Assembly: GCA_033060915.1 (NCBI GenBank)
Contig: CM065388.1
Location: forward strand, 22,714,501-22,778,500
Source: Euryodendron excelsum
Lineage: Eukaryota; Streptophyta; Magnoliopsida; Ericales; Pentaphylacaceae
Reading direction: 5' to 3'
DNA: 64,000 nucleotides
The notes under the pieces are model-generated. The model did not search any database. It was not told where the DNA came from and saw only the letters and a program-made list of their open reading frames with translations. This document shows, one piece after another, positions 1 through 11,542 of this stretch. The position numbers and the translations under genes were made by a program. Each line of letters opens with the position of its first letter. Positions within the stretch are counted from its first letter, which is position 1.

Positions 1-1698
1 ATAAATAAATTCAATTTATAAAAAATTATGTATGCAATTTGAACTACGAAGTGTTACCTAATTTTCGCGCAAACGGTAAAAAGGTAAAAGGTAAGTATCT
101 TGGGGGCAGAAGACAAGTTGAAAGCAGCCAAATAAAAGTAGATTAGTTTCTTTTTTAACCGGAACTGTGCCTTGTAACTTTTCAAGCATTGGATCTCTGT
201 TTAATTCTAAAACAAAAAATATTTTAGCTGTTTGATGTTACAGGCAGCTTCGGTGCCCAGATTGACACCTGAGGGTGTCAGTATCAAGTACAATACAGTT
301 CACAGGATAATTGGACGGCTTTGGAATCAAAGTTTACCCTTCTTTTTCTTGGAGAAAATCTCTCCCCTATAATTAGCTAATGTTCAAATCTTACTGAGTT
401 GGCGACTTTTTTTTCTTCTGATTTACCCCAATTTCTTTGTGGAGGAGAGGGATTAGTCAGATGGTCATGGCGTCCCAACCAATGCCTATTCTTATTGGTT
501 TGATTGATTTTTTGTTTTTTTAGTATTTTAACCTTTTTGATGTATCAAAAAATAATTCTTAGGGGATAATAAGGCTTTAAATTGTTGCCCGTTTGTGACA
601 ATGGGACACAGAAACTCCAGAAACTGGTAAACTTTCTAGCAAATATGTTATTATCCTTTCAACTTAAATTTCAAATTAGCCAACTGATTCATATATATAT
701 ATATATATATCAAAACTACAAGAAAACATTAAAAAGATGCATGAGATAAATGACATTATGATTATAAAAATTTTTGGAACTCTCTCTAACTATATCAAAT
801 TAGCATTTTTTTTCATATAAAATTAGTTCTTGTTTACCCAAAATGATACTCAACTTTAAATTTACATGAGATAAAAAAATACTACTCCATTATAATCAAA
901 AGCAAATAATTCAAATTCAAAGACAAGGTGCCAATATCAATTCACATAATTTTTGGAAACTTATAAGAGGGACCATTCAATGATGTGGAAAAGGATTTGA
1001 AAATGAAGGGTGAGGGGACACAAATCATGGAGAAGTTTTGGTGGGTGGTGGGCAATGTTTGTCAAACCAAGCTATATAAGGTGTACAATCATGGGACTAG
1101 ACCAATAACTCCAAAGCACGCACATTTTCCCTAAACTCCATATCTGCACTAATGCCTTGGCCCTTGGGCCGTAAAGTCATTATCATCATATCACCTCAAC
1201 TCTCTTATATATATATGCACATATATATATATACATCAACGTACATTTTATGCGTAGGGGCCACAATATTCCCTCCCTCCCACGCCACCATCATATAGGT
1301 CGTATGTATATGCTCATGCTCATTCATCTTTTGAGGTTTATATATATTTGTGTGTGTGTATATATATATAACTAGGCCTAGATGTGTCATTACATTACAT
1401 CAATTTGAGGTTGACATGTTATGTCACATACACATAACATCCACAATCTCTAGTTATTCAAGGATCCTTCTCTTATCCGCAATCCTAATAAGTCCAGTAC
1501 AGCCTTGGTTGTTCACATTGTGAGTTATCAACATTCTTTTGTCTATCCTAGATCACAACTCTGTCTTAAACCCAAACATCTACAAATAGTTTTGACTATG
1601 ATCTAAGGTCATGAAGTTTGTCAATTTTATTTTTACTGGTAGAAAGTTTTACAATTTTCTTTAGTCTTTATAAAATCAATGATATAATAAGTATTTAT
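1..1698. other. AT-rich non-coding flank
   Basis: I find no convincing gene here. The stretch is AT-rich, with an (AT)10 microsatellite at 691-710 and AT/GT-rich simple sequence around 1205-1250 and 1345-1370. A TATA-like CTATATAAG lies near 1070 with no convincing ORF downstream. A short open stretch at 242-373 follows an acceptor-like TTACAG but matches no family I recognise. The stretch ends at the CTTAT target duplication of the outer retrotransposon. Confidence 0.6.
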
Positions 1699-1703
1699 CT
1701 TAT
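1699..1703. repeat. Target site duplication CTTAT, left copy
   Basis: CTTAT lies directly before the TGTGGG start of the 5' LTR. The identical pentamer lies directly after the reconstructed LTR end at 25674-25678, which fixes both outer boundaries. Confidence 0.85.
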
Positions 1704-2330
1704 TGTGGGTCCAAGAATTCTGGCCTAATCTTCTCGGTTGGCCCTTTAAAAATTAAAGTAAATGGAGTTAAGCTACGGGTCAACCCAAATAAACAATAAT
1801 GCAGTCAAAACCACGTTGCTGACCTCGTGCCGACCTGGGCCCAAGCCAAATGCGGCGAGCCCAATCTACGAGGTTAATCAGAGCATTTAATGCTTTGACT
1901 TCAGCATTTAATGTGGAGATGACCTGCATTTAATACAGCAGCGACTCACCACAAGATGTCCACGCTCCCGTCCGATCAGCCGAATTCTAGCACGACGGTA
2001 AAGCTGGACCCATGTCCGATCAATCGGCGACGAATGATATGGTCTACGAGATAGGTCATGATAACCCTAAAGTAGGCACAAGGGTTAACATTCCATCAAT
2101 TACACTATAAATACCGAAGTCCCAAGAAGCATGATATGGACAATTGATTTCACGCATACATTATTTTTATTCAATTCATTCTCGATTAAGATTGCTAACC
2201 TAATTATCGAAGTGTGATCGGCCCAAAGAGGGTCGACCCATTCTAACTTCTCTGTCTCTTTACAGCAAGTTGGTGTTCTTCGATATTGGTTCGAGTGATC
2301 AGCCAGACCTTCCTAAAAATCTCACTTATA
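1704..2330 (+). repeat. 5' LTR of the outer element
   Basis: 627-bp LTR, starting TGTGGGTCC and ending CACTTATA. It carries a TATA-like ACTATAAATACC at about 2104-2115, shared with the 3' copy, so the transcription start probably lies about 30 bases beyond that (inference). It keeps the unmutated pentamer TCGGC at 2218-2222, which is the insertion site used by the inner element in the other LTR. Confidence 0.88.
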
Positions 2331-2331
2331 A

Positions 2332-2350
2332 TTGGTGTTGTCTGTGGGAA
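2332..2350 (+). other. Degraded primer binding site of the outer element
   Basis: TTGGTGTTGTCTGTGGGAA follows the 5' LTR by one base. It differs by two C-to-T changes from the TGGCGCCGTCTGTGGGAA start I know from many plant gypsy elements. Which tRNA it pairs with is not settled from this sequence. Confidence 0.55.
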
Positions 2351-2548
2351 GGTCAAGATAACCATGAGTACCAACGTCCAAAGGGGAAGAGGAGTGGACC
2401 ACACTAAGCGAGGAAGTGAAATCTCCTCCGACCAAGACCATACCAATTCAGCATACCGCCGATCTACCTAGCAGATCTCCACTAAGGTCGAAAGAAGAGA
2501 TCAAAAATTTGGTCCCCTGCTGGGAATCGCTAGGAAGAACAAGATGGG

Positions 2549-3951
2549 TTGCGGAGAGACCTTGACTACATCAAGGAGCCAAACCTCCACAGAGGCCACC
2601 ACCTTAACCTTGCCCCTTCGCCCTCTAGTGGACGTGTCCCCAACAATCATACGCTCTGCTCAGCTGAGCAGGAGCTTCAGCGATGCGACGAAGAGATTGC
2701 CTACCTCACCTCTAAAGTTTGGGATATGAGGGAAGCAATCTCCAAAAGAGATGGGTGTGTCAGAAGAGGATCCTCGGGCCATGAAAAGAATACAAGGAGT
2801 AGGGGCTCCAGAAGTAGAGACATGCCCTCAGCACGGATGAGAGGAAGTTACACCTCTATTACCAGACACTACGTCAAAAGGCAAGAAGATCGGCACCACA
2901 GGACGAGCCAGACGCCGCAGAACAAGGGTCGGGCAGAAGCTAGTCAGCAATAGAAAGACTGAAAAAAGTGGCTCAATGAAAAGCTGGATGATAAAAAGCA
3001 GCACCTCAAAGGACGCACTACCCAGGACATGATCAGCAAGGCCCTAGACCAAATTGCATCTACACCATTCACGAAAGAGATTGAGTCCTGCAAACCTCCA
3101 CGAAAGTTCGCACCACCAAAATTCACTCTATATGATGGAAAGGCTGATCCAGTCAGTTATATTCAGCATTATAAGTAAATGATGGTGCTATGGAGTGGAG
3201 TCAGTCCCTGATGTGCCGAATTTTTCCATCCAGCTTGGGGGACGTGGCTCTACGATGGTTCGACAGGTTGCCATCTAGGTCGGTGTCAAACTGGAGGCAA
3301 CTTGCCGAGCTCTTTACTTCTCGCTTCATAGCGAACAGTATACAACCCAAGGAAGTCGAATTCCTACTTACCTTACAGAAGAATGAGGGAGAAGGATTAC
3401 TGGCATATGCAAGGCACTACTGGGAGGCATACAATGAAATCGACGAGTGCAGCGAACAATTAACTGAAACCCAATTCAAGATTGGCTTGCCCAGGGAGCA
3501 CTATTTGCGACAATCCTTAATGAAGAAACCGGCCCTCGCCATGTAGGAGTTGATGTCCAGAATCCTGAGATATGCCCAATTGGAAGAAGATGTACCCCAG
3601 CCGATTCCGAAAAAGGTCGGTATCGTTGCTGAAAGGGTGAATAGAAAAGATGCCAAGAAGCCTTGATGAGAAGACAACAATAATTGGAGCAAGAAGGCGA
3701 ATGAAGGGGTCTATACTGTCTTCAAAGACCCCATTTACAAAATCTTGCCCCAGATTTGTGACAAGCCTTTTTTTAAATGGCTCCTAAAACTAGGAGGATA
3801 CCCTACGTCCCGAGACCAGAAGAAGTTATGCTCTTATCATCAGGAGAAGGGGCATCAAACAGAGCAGTGTCGGTATCTCAAAAGCCACTTGGAAGATTTA
3901 GTCAAAGTTGGTCATCTCGACCAGTATATTGATAGGAAAAAAACAAAATAG
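2549..3951 (+). pseudogene. gag of the outer Tat-type element (broken)
   Basis: Capsid and nucleocapsid region that would build the retroelement particle. The N-terminal part reads from 2549 and passes stops at 2951 and nearby. The segment around 3060-3130 has the usual 'KFAPPKFTLYDGKADP' type of gag core. After a frame change near 3180 comes MCRIFPSSLGDVALRWFDRL, then a capsid helix region to 3543 with a TAG at 3544-3546. A CCHC-like zinc knuckle (CSYHQEKGHQTEQC) lies at about 3830-3870 and is followed by the LEDLVKVGHLDQYI tail typical of Tat gag. Many stops sit where Gln, Arg or Trp codons would be expected, so this is a decayed copy. Family assignment is by motif memory. Confidence 0.8.
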
Positions 3952-4098
3952 GAGGCTAAACAACCAAGGCAAGAAGTTATCCCATAGAAGGAGAATGAAG
4001 CAAGACCAGTCTGAGTAATTAACGTGTTGCATGGTTCGGCTGAATCAGAAGCCGTTGACCCGCACCAATATTAGGCTGAGATACAGAAAGTTGCACAC

Positions 4099-4440
4099 TT
4101 GAGGGAGGTAATGCAGATAGGACCCCCATCTAAAAAGGTTAAGGTCAGCAATAATGTTGTAGCCATAACCTTCACTGATGAAGACCTAGTGGGGGTACAG
4201 ACCCCCCACAATGATGTCTTGGTTGTGACGTTAAAAATGGTGGGTTGTGATGTTAGAAGGTTATTCATTGACCAAGGAAGTTTCTCCGAAGTCATGTACT
4301 ACAACCTCTTTAAAAAATTGGAGCTGAAAGAGTCTGATCTCCATTCATCGCTCAACCTGTTAGTCGACTTCAGTTCAGATTCGGTTTGGCCTCTGGGGAA
4401 GGTGACAATTCCCGTGACTGCTAGAGGGATTACGTTATAA
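4099..4440 (+). pseudogene. Retroviral-type aspartic protease of the outer element (decayed)
   Basis: The frame holds 'AITFTDEDLVGVQTPHND' and then 'RRLFIDQGSFSEVMYY'. These match the Tat-clade protease, whose active site usually reads D-N-G-S. Asp is kept and the next residue is Gln. The domain normally dimerises to cut the gag-pol polyprotein. It lies between the gag zinc knuckle and RT as expected. A stop at 4438-4440 and others before RT make it non-functional. Confidence 0.72.
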
Positions 4441-4861
4441 ACAGAGTTCTTGGTGGTCAATGTGCCTTCTCCTATAATGCAATCATAGGACGAACATGGT
4501 TGCATCTCATGAAAGCTATTCCATTCACTACCATCAGGTGATCTGATTCCCGATCACCAAAGAAATAGGAGAGATAAGAAGAGACCAAGTGGCCACCAAA
4601 CAGTACTTTCTGACGGCATGCACCACGAAGGAGAAAACTCACAAGGTGCAGATGATGAAACTTCACAAGGATATGCCTACTATTGACGATGTAGGGTAGA
4701 CTCCAGAGAATAAAGCCATTGAAGTATTAAAGAAAATTTACATTGATCGGTAGGGTGAGAAGTATTTTGTCATCGACACATCTTTGTCCAAAGCTGAAGA
4801 GAACTCTCTAATAGAGCTGCTGACAAGTTTCCTTGAGGTGTTCACCTAGACTCCTTACAAC

Positions 4862-5580
4862 ATGCCAGGGATCAACGCCGAGGTTGCCTGCCACCAATTG
4901 AATGTTGACCCACAGTGTCGACCTGTGGTCCAAAAGGGAAGGAGGGCGGCACCACAACATGTAGATATAGTTATAGAAGAGACTGAAAAGCTCCTTGATG
5001 TTGGGACAATTTGGGAAGTCCATTGCCCAAGCTGGCTTCAAACATCGTGGTGGTAAAAAAGAAGGACGGTAAGTGGAGGGTCTGTGTTGACTTCACCGAT
5101 CTAAACAAAGCATGCCCCAAGGGCCCTTTCCCTCTTCCCAAAATCTACTAGCTCGTAGATACAACAGTTGGTTTCGCGAGGATGAGTTTCTTAGATGTTT
5201 ATCGAGGGTATCACAAGATCCCTCTCCATGAAGATGATCAAGAGAAAACCGCCTTCATCACTCCAAGGGGTATCTTCTGCTACAAAGTAATGCCCTTTGG
5301 TCTGAAGAATGCTAGGGTCACTTATCAGTGACTGGTCACCAAAATGTTCAAAGACCATATCAGCAGCACTGTGGCGGTATACATTGGCGATATGGTGGTT
5401 AAAAGTAGGATCAACATCTCCCATTTGAAAGATCTAAACAAGGAGTGTTCGGCATCCTAAAGCAGTACAAAATGAGACTAAATGCCTCCAAATGCATGTT
5501 CAAAGTCAGTTCGGAAAAATTTCTAGGGTTATTGGTTACACACCGGGAAATTAAAGTAGATTCACGGCAAATTAGTGCAA
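4862..5580 (+). pseudogene. Reverse transcriptase of the outer element (decayed)
   Basis: RT domain spread over several frames and stops: 'KKDGKWRVCVDFTDLNKACP' near 5060-5120, 'FLDVYRGYHKIPLHEDDQEK' near 5190-5245, 'YKVMPFGLKNA' near 5280-5315. This is the Tat form of the motifs. In the YxDD box (5380-5391) the first catalytic Asp is Gly, giving Y-I-G-D, so the enzyme would be inactive even without the stops. Stop codons such as the TAG after 'PLPKIY' near 5149 and the TGA after 'TYQ' near 5328 fit CAG-to-TAG and CGA-to-TGA change. Confidence 0.82.
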
Positions 5581-5789
5581 TCTAGAGCGTTCAAGCCCCA
5601 AAGAATGCTAAAGAAGTACAGAAGTTGACCAGTATGGCAGCAGCACTTAACAGATTCATCAACTGATCTTCTAATAAATGCTGACCATTCTTCCAACTTC
5701 TCAAGAAACACGAGCAATTTAGCTAGACTCCAAAGTTTGATCAAGCCCTTATAGATTTAAAGAGGTACCTGACCCAGCCACCGCTACTT

Positions 5790-6175
5790 TCCACCCCACT
5801 TAAGAATGAAGAGTTCTTTCTCTACCTAGCAATATCGGAGCACGTTGTCAGTGTTGTAATACTCTGGTAACAAGATCGGCAATAGAGGTCTGTCTATTAT
5901 ATTAGCAAAACACTCTTGGGGACAGAAAGCAGGTACCTGCCACTTGAGAAATTGGCACTTGCTCTAGTAGTAGCGTCTCACAAATTGGTGCACTACTTCA
6001 GAGCCCATACCATTTATGTCCTTATTGACCATCAATTAAAACCACTCCTCAAGAGGGCCAACTTCTCCGGCAGACTAGCAAAGTGGGCCGTTGAGCTGAG
6101 AGAATTTGACATCAAGTTTCATCTGGGATCGACAGTCAAAGGATAGGTACTTGCTGACTTTATTGCCAAATTCTC
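5790..6175 (+). pseudogene. RNase H of the outer element (decayed)
   Basis: Follows RT. It reads 'FLYLAISEHVVSVVI', then 'LGTESRYLPLEKLALALVVA', 'YVLIDHQLKPLL' and 'LAKWAVELREFDIKF', ending in 'VLADFIAKF' near 6147-6172. This is the usual gypsy RNase H that degrades RNA in the RNA/DNA hybrid. Stops occur at several Trp/Arg/Gln positions. Confidence 0.75.
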
Positions 6176-6269
6176 TATTGAACTGCCACCAGAAAATAAC
6201 CCAACAACACCCTCTACTCAACAAACGATGACCTTCCCCTAAACCTCTGGGAAAATGCTAATCATTGGA

Positions 6270-6650
6270 AACTCTTCATCGACAAAGCGTTCAATGATAG
6301 GGGGCAGGATTGGGGGTAATTCTCATCACACCAGACGGTTTGGCAATAGAGTAGGCTATCAAACTCGAGTTCACTGCCTCAAACAATGAATCAGATTACG
6401 AGACCCTACTCGCAGGACTGCGCCAAGCCAATGAACTAAAAGTTGCCAAAATCATCATCTATTCGGACTCCCAATTAGTAGTTAATCAAATCAAGGGAGA
6501 ATACGCGGCAAAAAATGACAGAATGACGCAGTACTTGACAAAAGCAAAGGAATTGTTGGCCAAGTTCGACAGGTATAAACTCCACCAGATCAACTGCGAC
6601 AACAACACTCATGTTGATGCCTTAACTACACTGGCAACGGCCCTAAATCA
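6270..6650 (+). pseudogene. Second, archaeal-type RNase H of the outer element (decayed)
   Basis: A second RNase H-like domain lies between RNase H and integrase. It shows 'LFIDKAFNDRG', then '[20 protein letters not shown]', '[17 protein letters not shown]' and '[12 protein letters not shown]'. Dual RNase H is, from family knowledge, diagnostic of Tat-lineage gypsy elements. The E of the ESDYE stretch and the D of SDSQL are visible; frame breaks occur around 6300-6360. Confidence 0.75.
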
Positions 6651-6879
6651 GGATCAAAGAGAACAATCCATGTGGAGACCTTAGCCAGATCAAGCATATT
6701 TCACGAAGAGGAGCAAGCTTTGGCTATAGAACAGTTGGGACCATCATGGATGGACCCAATTATCTCCTACCTTGATAAAGACGAGCTGCCAAAGGACAAG
6801 CATGAAGCCAGACGGGTCAAACACAAAGCTGTCAGATATTGGCTGTCACCAACCAAGTGCTCTACAGAAAATCTTTCAT

Positions 6880-7774
6880 AGGTCCCTACTTGCACTGTGT
6901 CCACCTAGACAAAGTGCAAGATGTCCTATTCGAAATCCATGAAGGGATCTGTGGAAGTCACATTGGCGAAAGGTCGCTGGCCCACTGAGCTATCTCGCAG
7001 GGATATTGATGGCCCTATATGCAAAAGGACACAGCTCAGTACATGCTGAGATGCGAAAAATGTCAAAAGTTCTCTTTGATTATACATCAACCCGTTGAGG
7101 ACCTCACAACTATAACTAGCCCTTGGCCTTTTGCCCAGTGGGGTCTGAACATAGTCGGGCCTTTGCCCCAAGCTCTAGGCAATAGGAGGTTTCTTATTGT
7201 GGCGACAGATTACTTTACCAAGTGAGTGGAGGCGGAGCCCCTGTCAACTATCAGAGAGATTGACGCCAAAAGATTCGCCTGAAAAAACATAGTAACAAGG
7301 TTCGGCATACCTCGGGCACTTGTCTCAAACAATGGCACCCAATTTGATGGCAACATGTTCAGATCATTTTGCATCAAGCTCAGAATCAGAAACTACTATT
7401 TAACACTAGCTTACCCCCAGTGCAACGAGCAAGCCAAAATTTCAAACAAAACTATGCTAAACGAGATCAAGATATGGCTAGAAAAGGCTAAAGGAAAATG
7501 GGTGAAGGAACTACCCAACGTCCTATAGTCTTATAGAACTACCCCAAGGAGGTCTATTAGAGAAACACCATTTTATTTGGCTTATGGGGTGCAGGCAGTA
7601 ATATTCTTGGAGTTGGGACTACCAACAATCAGATCGGCAGCATTTAACACTGGATTTAATAACCAAACTTTGGCTAGAAACCTTGATCTTGCAGAAGAAA
7701 ACAGAGAGGCTGCCCTAATTAAACTCACTAGATATCATCAACAGTTAAGTCGCTCCTACAATAAAAGGGTTTAG
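6880..7774 (+). pseudogene. Integrase of the outer element; all three catalytic acids lost
   Basis: The zinc-binding HHCC region is still readable (HEGICGSH and CEKC, about 6940-7060). The catalytic core follows, then an 'RTTPRRSIRETPFYLAYG' stretch (about 7538-7590), typical of plant gypsy integrase. All three acidic positions are changed: Asn at 7148-7150 (expected Asp in G-L-D-I-V-G), Asn at 7328-7330 (expected Asp in S-D-N-G) and Lys at 7436-7438 (expected Glu in Q-A-E). Each change is one G-to-A step. In-frame stops add to this. No chromodomain is visible. Confidence 0.82.
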
Positions 7775-8446
7775 CCAAGAGCGTTTGTACAGGAAACTTA
7801 GTACTATGAAAAGTATTAGGGGCAATAAAAAATCCAGCAGATGGAAAGCTCGGCCCAAATTAGGATGGTCCCTACAGAGTGGCATCCCAAGTGGGCATGG
7901 GGGAATACCGGCTAGAAATTTTTGAAGATAGGAAACAGTTACCCCGACCTCAGAACGCGAACGACCTGGAGAAATTTTATCAGTAGAATTGACTCCCATA
8001 TTGTGAAACTACTCAACAATGTTTGGTCTTCTGAAGCTTTAATAAAATTGAAAAGTCATTCAAACAAATTTATTTGTTCGATGCTACTGCTTTGCACTAA
8101 AGGAAGATAAAAACAAAAACCAAGGATAAAAACTTTGTCATCTGCCAATGAAGGTCACAAACTCTAAAACAAAGATCAAATTAAAAACGCCTAGAATTAG
8201 TCCTACCAAGTAGGGCAAGCCAGAGCTCTATGCACAAGCATAAACCAAAATCCGAACTTGGTTCTGCCTAACTCATTTAGATCGGCAAGTTTATAAACTC
8301 TGATAAAATCGAAAAATTGAAGGCAGACTTAATATAGCAAAAAAAAAAGACTTGTATTAATTTGAAACGATTGATTACATAAAGAAAAACAAGAAAATAG
8401 TACAAAAGACAAATTATCATTAATGGTCTCCACCGACTTTTCAGAG

Positions 8447-10680
8447 GGCTAAGCTAATTTGTCTCCAGAAGCTTTGTCTATGACCTTTGGCCGTTCGGCA
8501 ATAGATTTGGTATCTTTAGCAGTGGCCTCTTGAGCAAGCTTTCTCTTTTGTTCGACATTAGCAACCACCTTCTCAGGGTCAATAGAGATGTCCTCTGTCT
8601 TGTTAAAGTAGTCAGGGCATAGCTTCCACACGTTAGAGGACTTCTCCATCTTGGCGAATAGAAGGGCACCATTCCAACCCTCTCAGAAGATTGTCATGCT
8701 CAAGTCCGTCATCTAAATAGCAAGATCCTTGGTGGCCTGATCAGCGCCCTTCTACATGATCAGCTCTTCATTTGCCTTTAGTTTGGCCACTTCAGCCTGC
8801 AGTGCTTCAATCTCGGCTTTGGCCTTGAACAGCTCCACAGACTGTACTTTGTTATTTTCCAACAGAGCATTGGCCTCCTTGTCCCCCTTCTCAAAATTGG
8901 CAATGACCATCTTCAACTCCGTCATGGCCTCCTCTGCCTTCTTTTTTTGCAGCAATCACTCCTCACTAGTGTCGAGCCGCTCCTTCTTCAGACCAGTATG
9001 CTCCTCGACTAACTACTAGTGTTGTTCGTCAAGGGACTGAAAGCAACTCATCGCGTCCATAATGTTGAGGCAACCTTACATAATAAGATTACGCATTCAA
9101 ATGAGAAGCCAAAAGAATCAAAAATAGAGTTGAAGGGATAAGAAAGAACTAAATACCAGAAGAGAGTCATGGAAGGCGCTCATGAAAACATTTAGATTAT
9201 TGGCACTTCCTAACTTCATAACGTCCTTCTTCGACAGGGCGCTGTGGAGAACACCCAATTCCACCTCGGCTTAATCAATCGTGGAGTCAGCAGTCGTCAT
9301 GCGCCGACCTAGAATGTTAGGGATGATGGTCACTGGCTCGGCATTAGCTGAATCTTCGGCGACACCTTTAGAGCTAACCTTCGCCTTCTTTGGGGCCAAC
9401 GATTGGGCAGCTGCCTCGGGGGCTTTCTTTTTCTGCAGCCAAATGCTCGGCTTCTTCTGTGGAGGCACCACATCCTCGACCAGGGAAGTCTCCAAATCGA
9501 TGGCCGAGGGATCGGTAGCTTCTGTGGTAGCCTTTTTTAGTGGCTTCCCCACTGTGGCAAACATCATCTTCTTAAGATTCATCTCATCGTGTTCATCAAA
9601 AGATAGGGTTGCCCTCCGCTTCTTCTGGCTTAGCTTAACACGGCAGTCAGGCACGGTTAAGGGCTCCGATGTTGAAGTTGAGCTATTCGAATCAAAGCGA
9701 AGTTCGAGAATCTACTGCTCCTCGGCAACAGAATCGGATGGAGGCAGAGCAGCGATGGCCACTTGCCTAGCGTATTATGCCTTCTTTATGGCAACATTGA
9801 CAGGGATCTCTTCAAAGTCCCCTTTCGTACCCTACTCAGCCAATATCGCAAGGACGCTCAGCGAGATCCCCTTCTTTATAATAAACGATGAATAGCGTAG
9901 CGGGTAGTTCAGCAGGATATAAGGAGTTCGTGCAAGGTCTCTCAACTTGCCCTAACCAAGAAAATCCAAGACCTTCTTCAAATCAACAAAATTGACTCCC
10001 TAGGCGATGTCTCTCATCCTCTTTTTCGCAACTGCAAGAATAGCAAAGACAAGATTAGAAATAAAATAAATCAGATGAAGGAAATTAATTAAAAGTCTAC
10101 ATCGAATCTATTTCCTTAAAAAATCTAAAGCACCGTCCCACCGGTCTTTCACCCGAAAGAAGGTTGTCGAACTCCTAAGGGTTAGATACCCAAACCCTAA
10201 CATCATCTACGCCCTTCCCGGAGGATGGCAGACACTTCACTATCTCCCAACTTTTATCAGAGGCCCGAAGATACTTTCAAGCTCTCACCTCCTACTCTAT
10301 AAAGTGTATAGCAGTAGTTAAGCTCGGCAAGCCCCAAGTTCCCACCCAGGCACCGATTAAGCTTGAACATCCCAAAAACTATTCTATATACATTTGATGA
10401 AAGTTGGGAGGGTGTTACTTTACAGCGGACAATGAACTTCTGAAGGAGGTGATGCAAGAGAAACCTAAGACCTCCTTCAACTATGGTGATAACCAGGAAG
10501 GGCATTCCCTTCTCAGTCTCTTCCATATAAAAATCATTGGATTCCACCAACTCCAGATTGATTTGGTCGGCGATCTCATATCTTGCCTTAAAGGCGGCAA
10601 TCGCCGCCGGACTCTCTACCATTTTTCTCAGACGTGCTGCCATCAAGGACAATCGTCGAACGAAAAATTTTACAAGAGAA
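8447..10680 (-). pseudogene. Antisense spliced ORF of the outer element (gypsy-type transposon protein plus coiled coil)
   Basis: A reading frame opposite to pol, between integrase and the 3' LTR. Exon 1 (10652-10257) contains 'GGLRFLLHHLLQKF' and 'TPSQLSSNVYRIVFG', which resemble the plant 'putative gypsy type transposon' domain (PF04195, recalled from memory). A frame continuing to about 10101 is followed by an apparent 69-bp intron, donor at 10100 and acceptor AG at 10033-10032. Exon 2 includes a Lys/Pro/Ala-rich part (9654-9271). A second intron is likely at about 9155-9075. The last part (8955-8449) has a heptad-rich 'KAEIEALQAEVAKLKANEE' coiled coil. Several stops make it a pseudogene. 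The role of such antisense ORFs is unknown. Splice sites are inferred from consensus only. Confidence 0.65.
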
Positions 10681-11010
10681 ATATGAGTGCAGAAAGGACT
10701 TACAATGGAGGGGGTTGGCGAGGGACACTCTCAAACAATGAGACAAAGTAAACAAGTGCCAATCATCAAAAGGACACCTTCCTTTATTCTTGCTCGTGCC
10801 ATTGTTTCATTCGTGCGAAAGGCTAGCAATCATGTCGTAACAGCGAACCATCACACCAGCCATCAATGCCTCGACGTCTCATTATTGCGGCTTTAAATCT
10901 ATGCCATCCACGTGGCCAAGTAATTGCCGAAACGAAAGCGCGCCTAAAGGAGCACCCTGTAAACCCGATGCAACCCTTGGCCATTCGAGAAACCAAAAAG
11001 GGCACAAGGC

Positions 11011-11022
11011 TTGAGGGGCAAT
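11011..11022 (+). other. Polypurine tract of the outer element
   Basis: TTGAGGGGCAAT lies directly before the TGTGTGTC start of the 3' LTR. A short purine run at this place is the usual primer for plus-strand synthesis. Confidence 0.6.
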
Positions 11023-11542
11023 TGTGTGTCAAAAGAATTCCAGCCGAATCCTCCTGGTTGGCCCAATAAAAATTAAAGTAAATGGAGCTGGGCTATGAGT
11101 CAGCCCAAATAAATAACAATGCGGCCAAGACCACCTCGCCAACCTTGTGCCGACCTAGGCCCAAGCCAAACGCGGCTAGCCCAACCCACGAGGGTAATCA
11201 GAGCATTTAACGCTTTGACTTCAACATTTAATGTGGAGATGACCTGCATTTAATGCAGCAGCAACTCACCACGTGACATCCACAATCACGTCCGATCAGC
11301 CAAATTCTGGCACTACTGTAAAGCTGGACCCATGTCCGATCAATCAATGATGAATGATATGATCTACGAGATAGGTCATGAAGACCCTAAAGTAGGCACA
11401 AGGGTTAACACTTCATCAATTACACTATAAATACCAAAGTCCCAAGAAGCAAGGAATGAACAATTGATTTCACACATACACTATTTTTTTTCCATTCATT
11501 CTCAATTAAGATTGCTAATTTAATCGTCGAAGTGTGATTGGC
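11023..11542 (+). repeat. 3' LTR of the outer element, first part
   Basis: Aligns with 1704-2222 of the 5' LTR. It stops at TTGGC (11538-11542), where the inner element begins. The rest of this LTR resumes at 25561. Confidence 0.88.

Noticed and set aside
242..373. Short open stretch after an acceptor-like TTACAG, which could be a last exon
   Set aside because: Only 43 codons, with no recognised motif and no upstream exon in the window; chance is likely in this composition.
9281..9895. 204-codon + strand ORF in the outer element
   Set aside because: It lies opposite the antisense accessory gene, whose frame has the domain and coiled-coil features. The + frame is a Ser/Phe-rich shadow of it.
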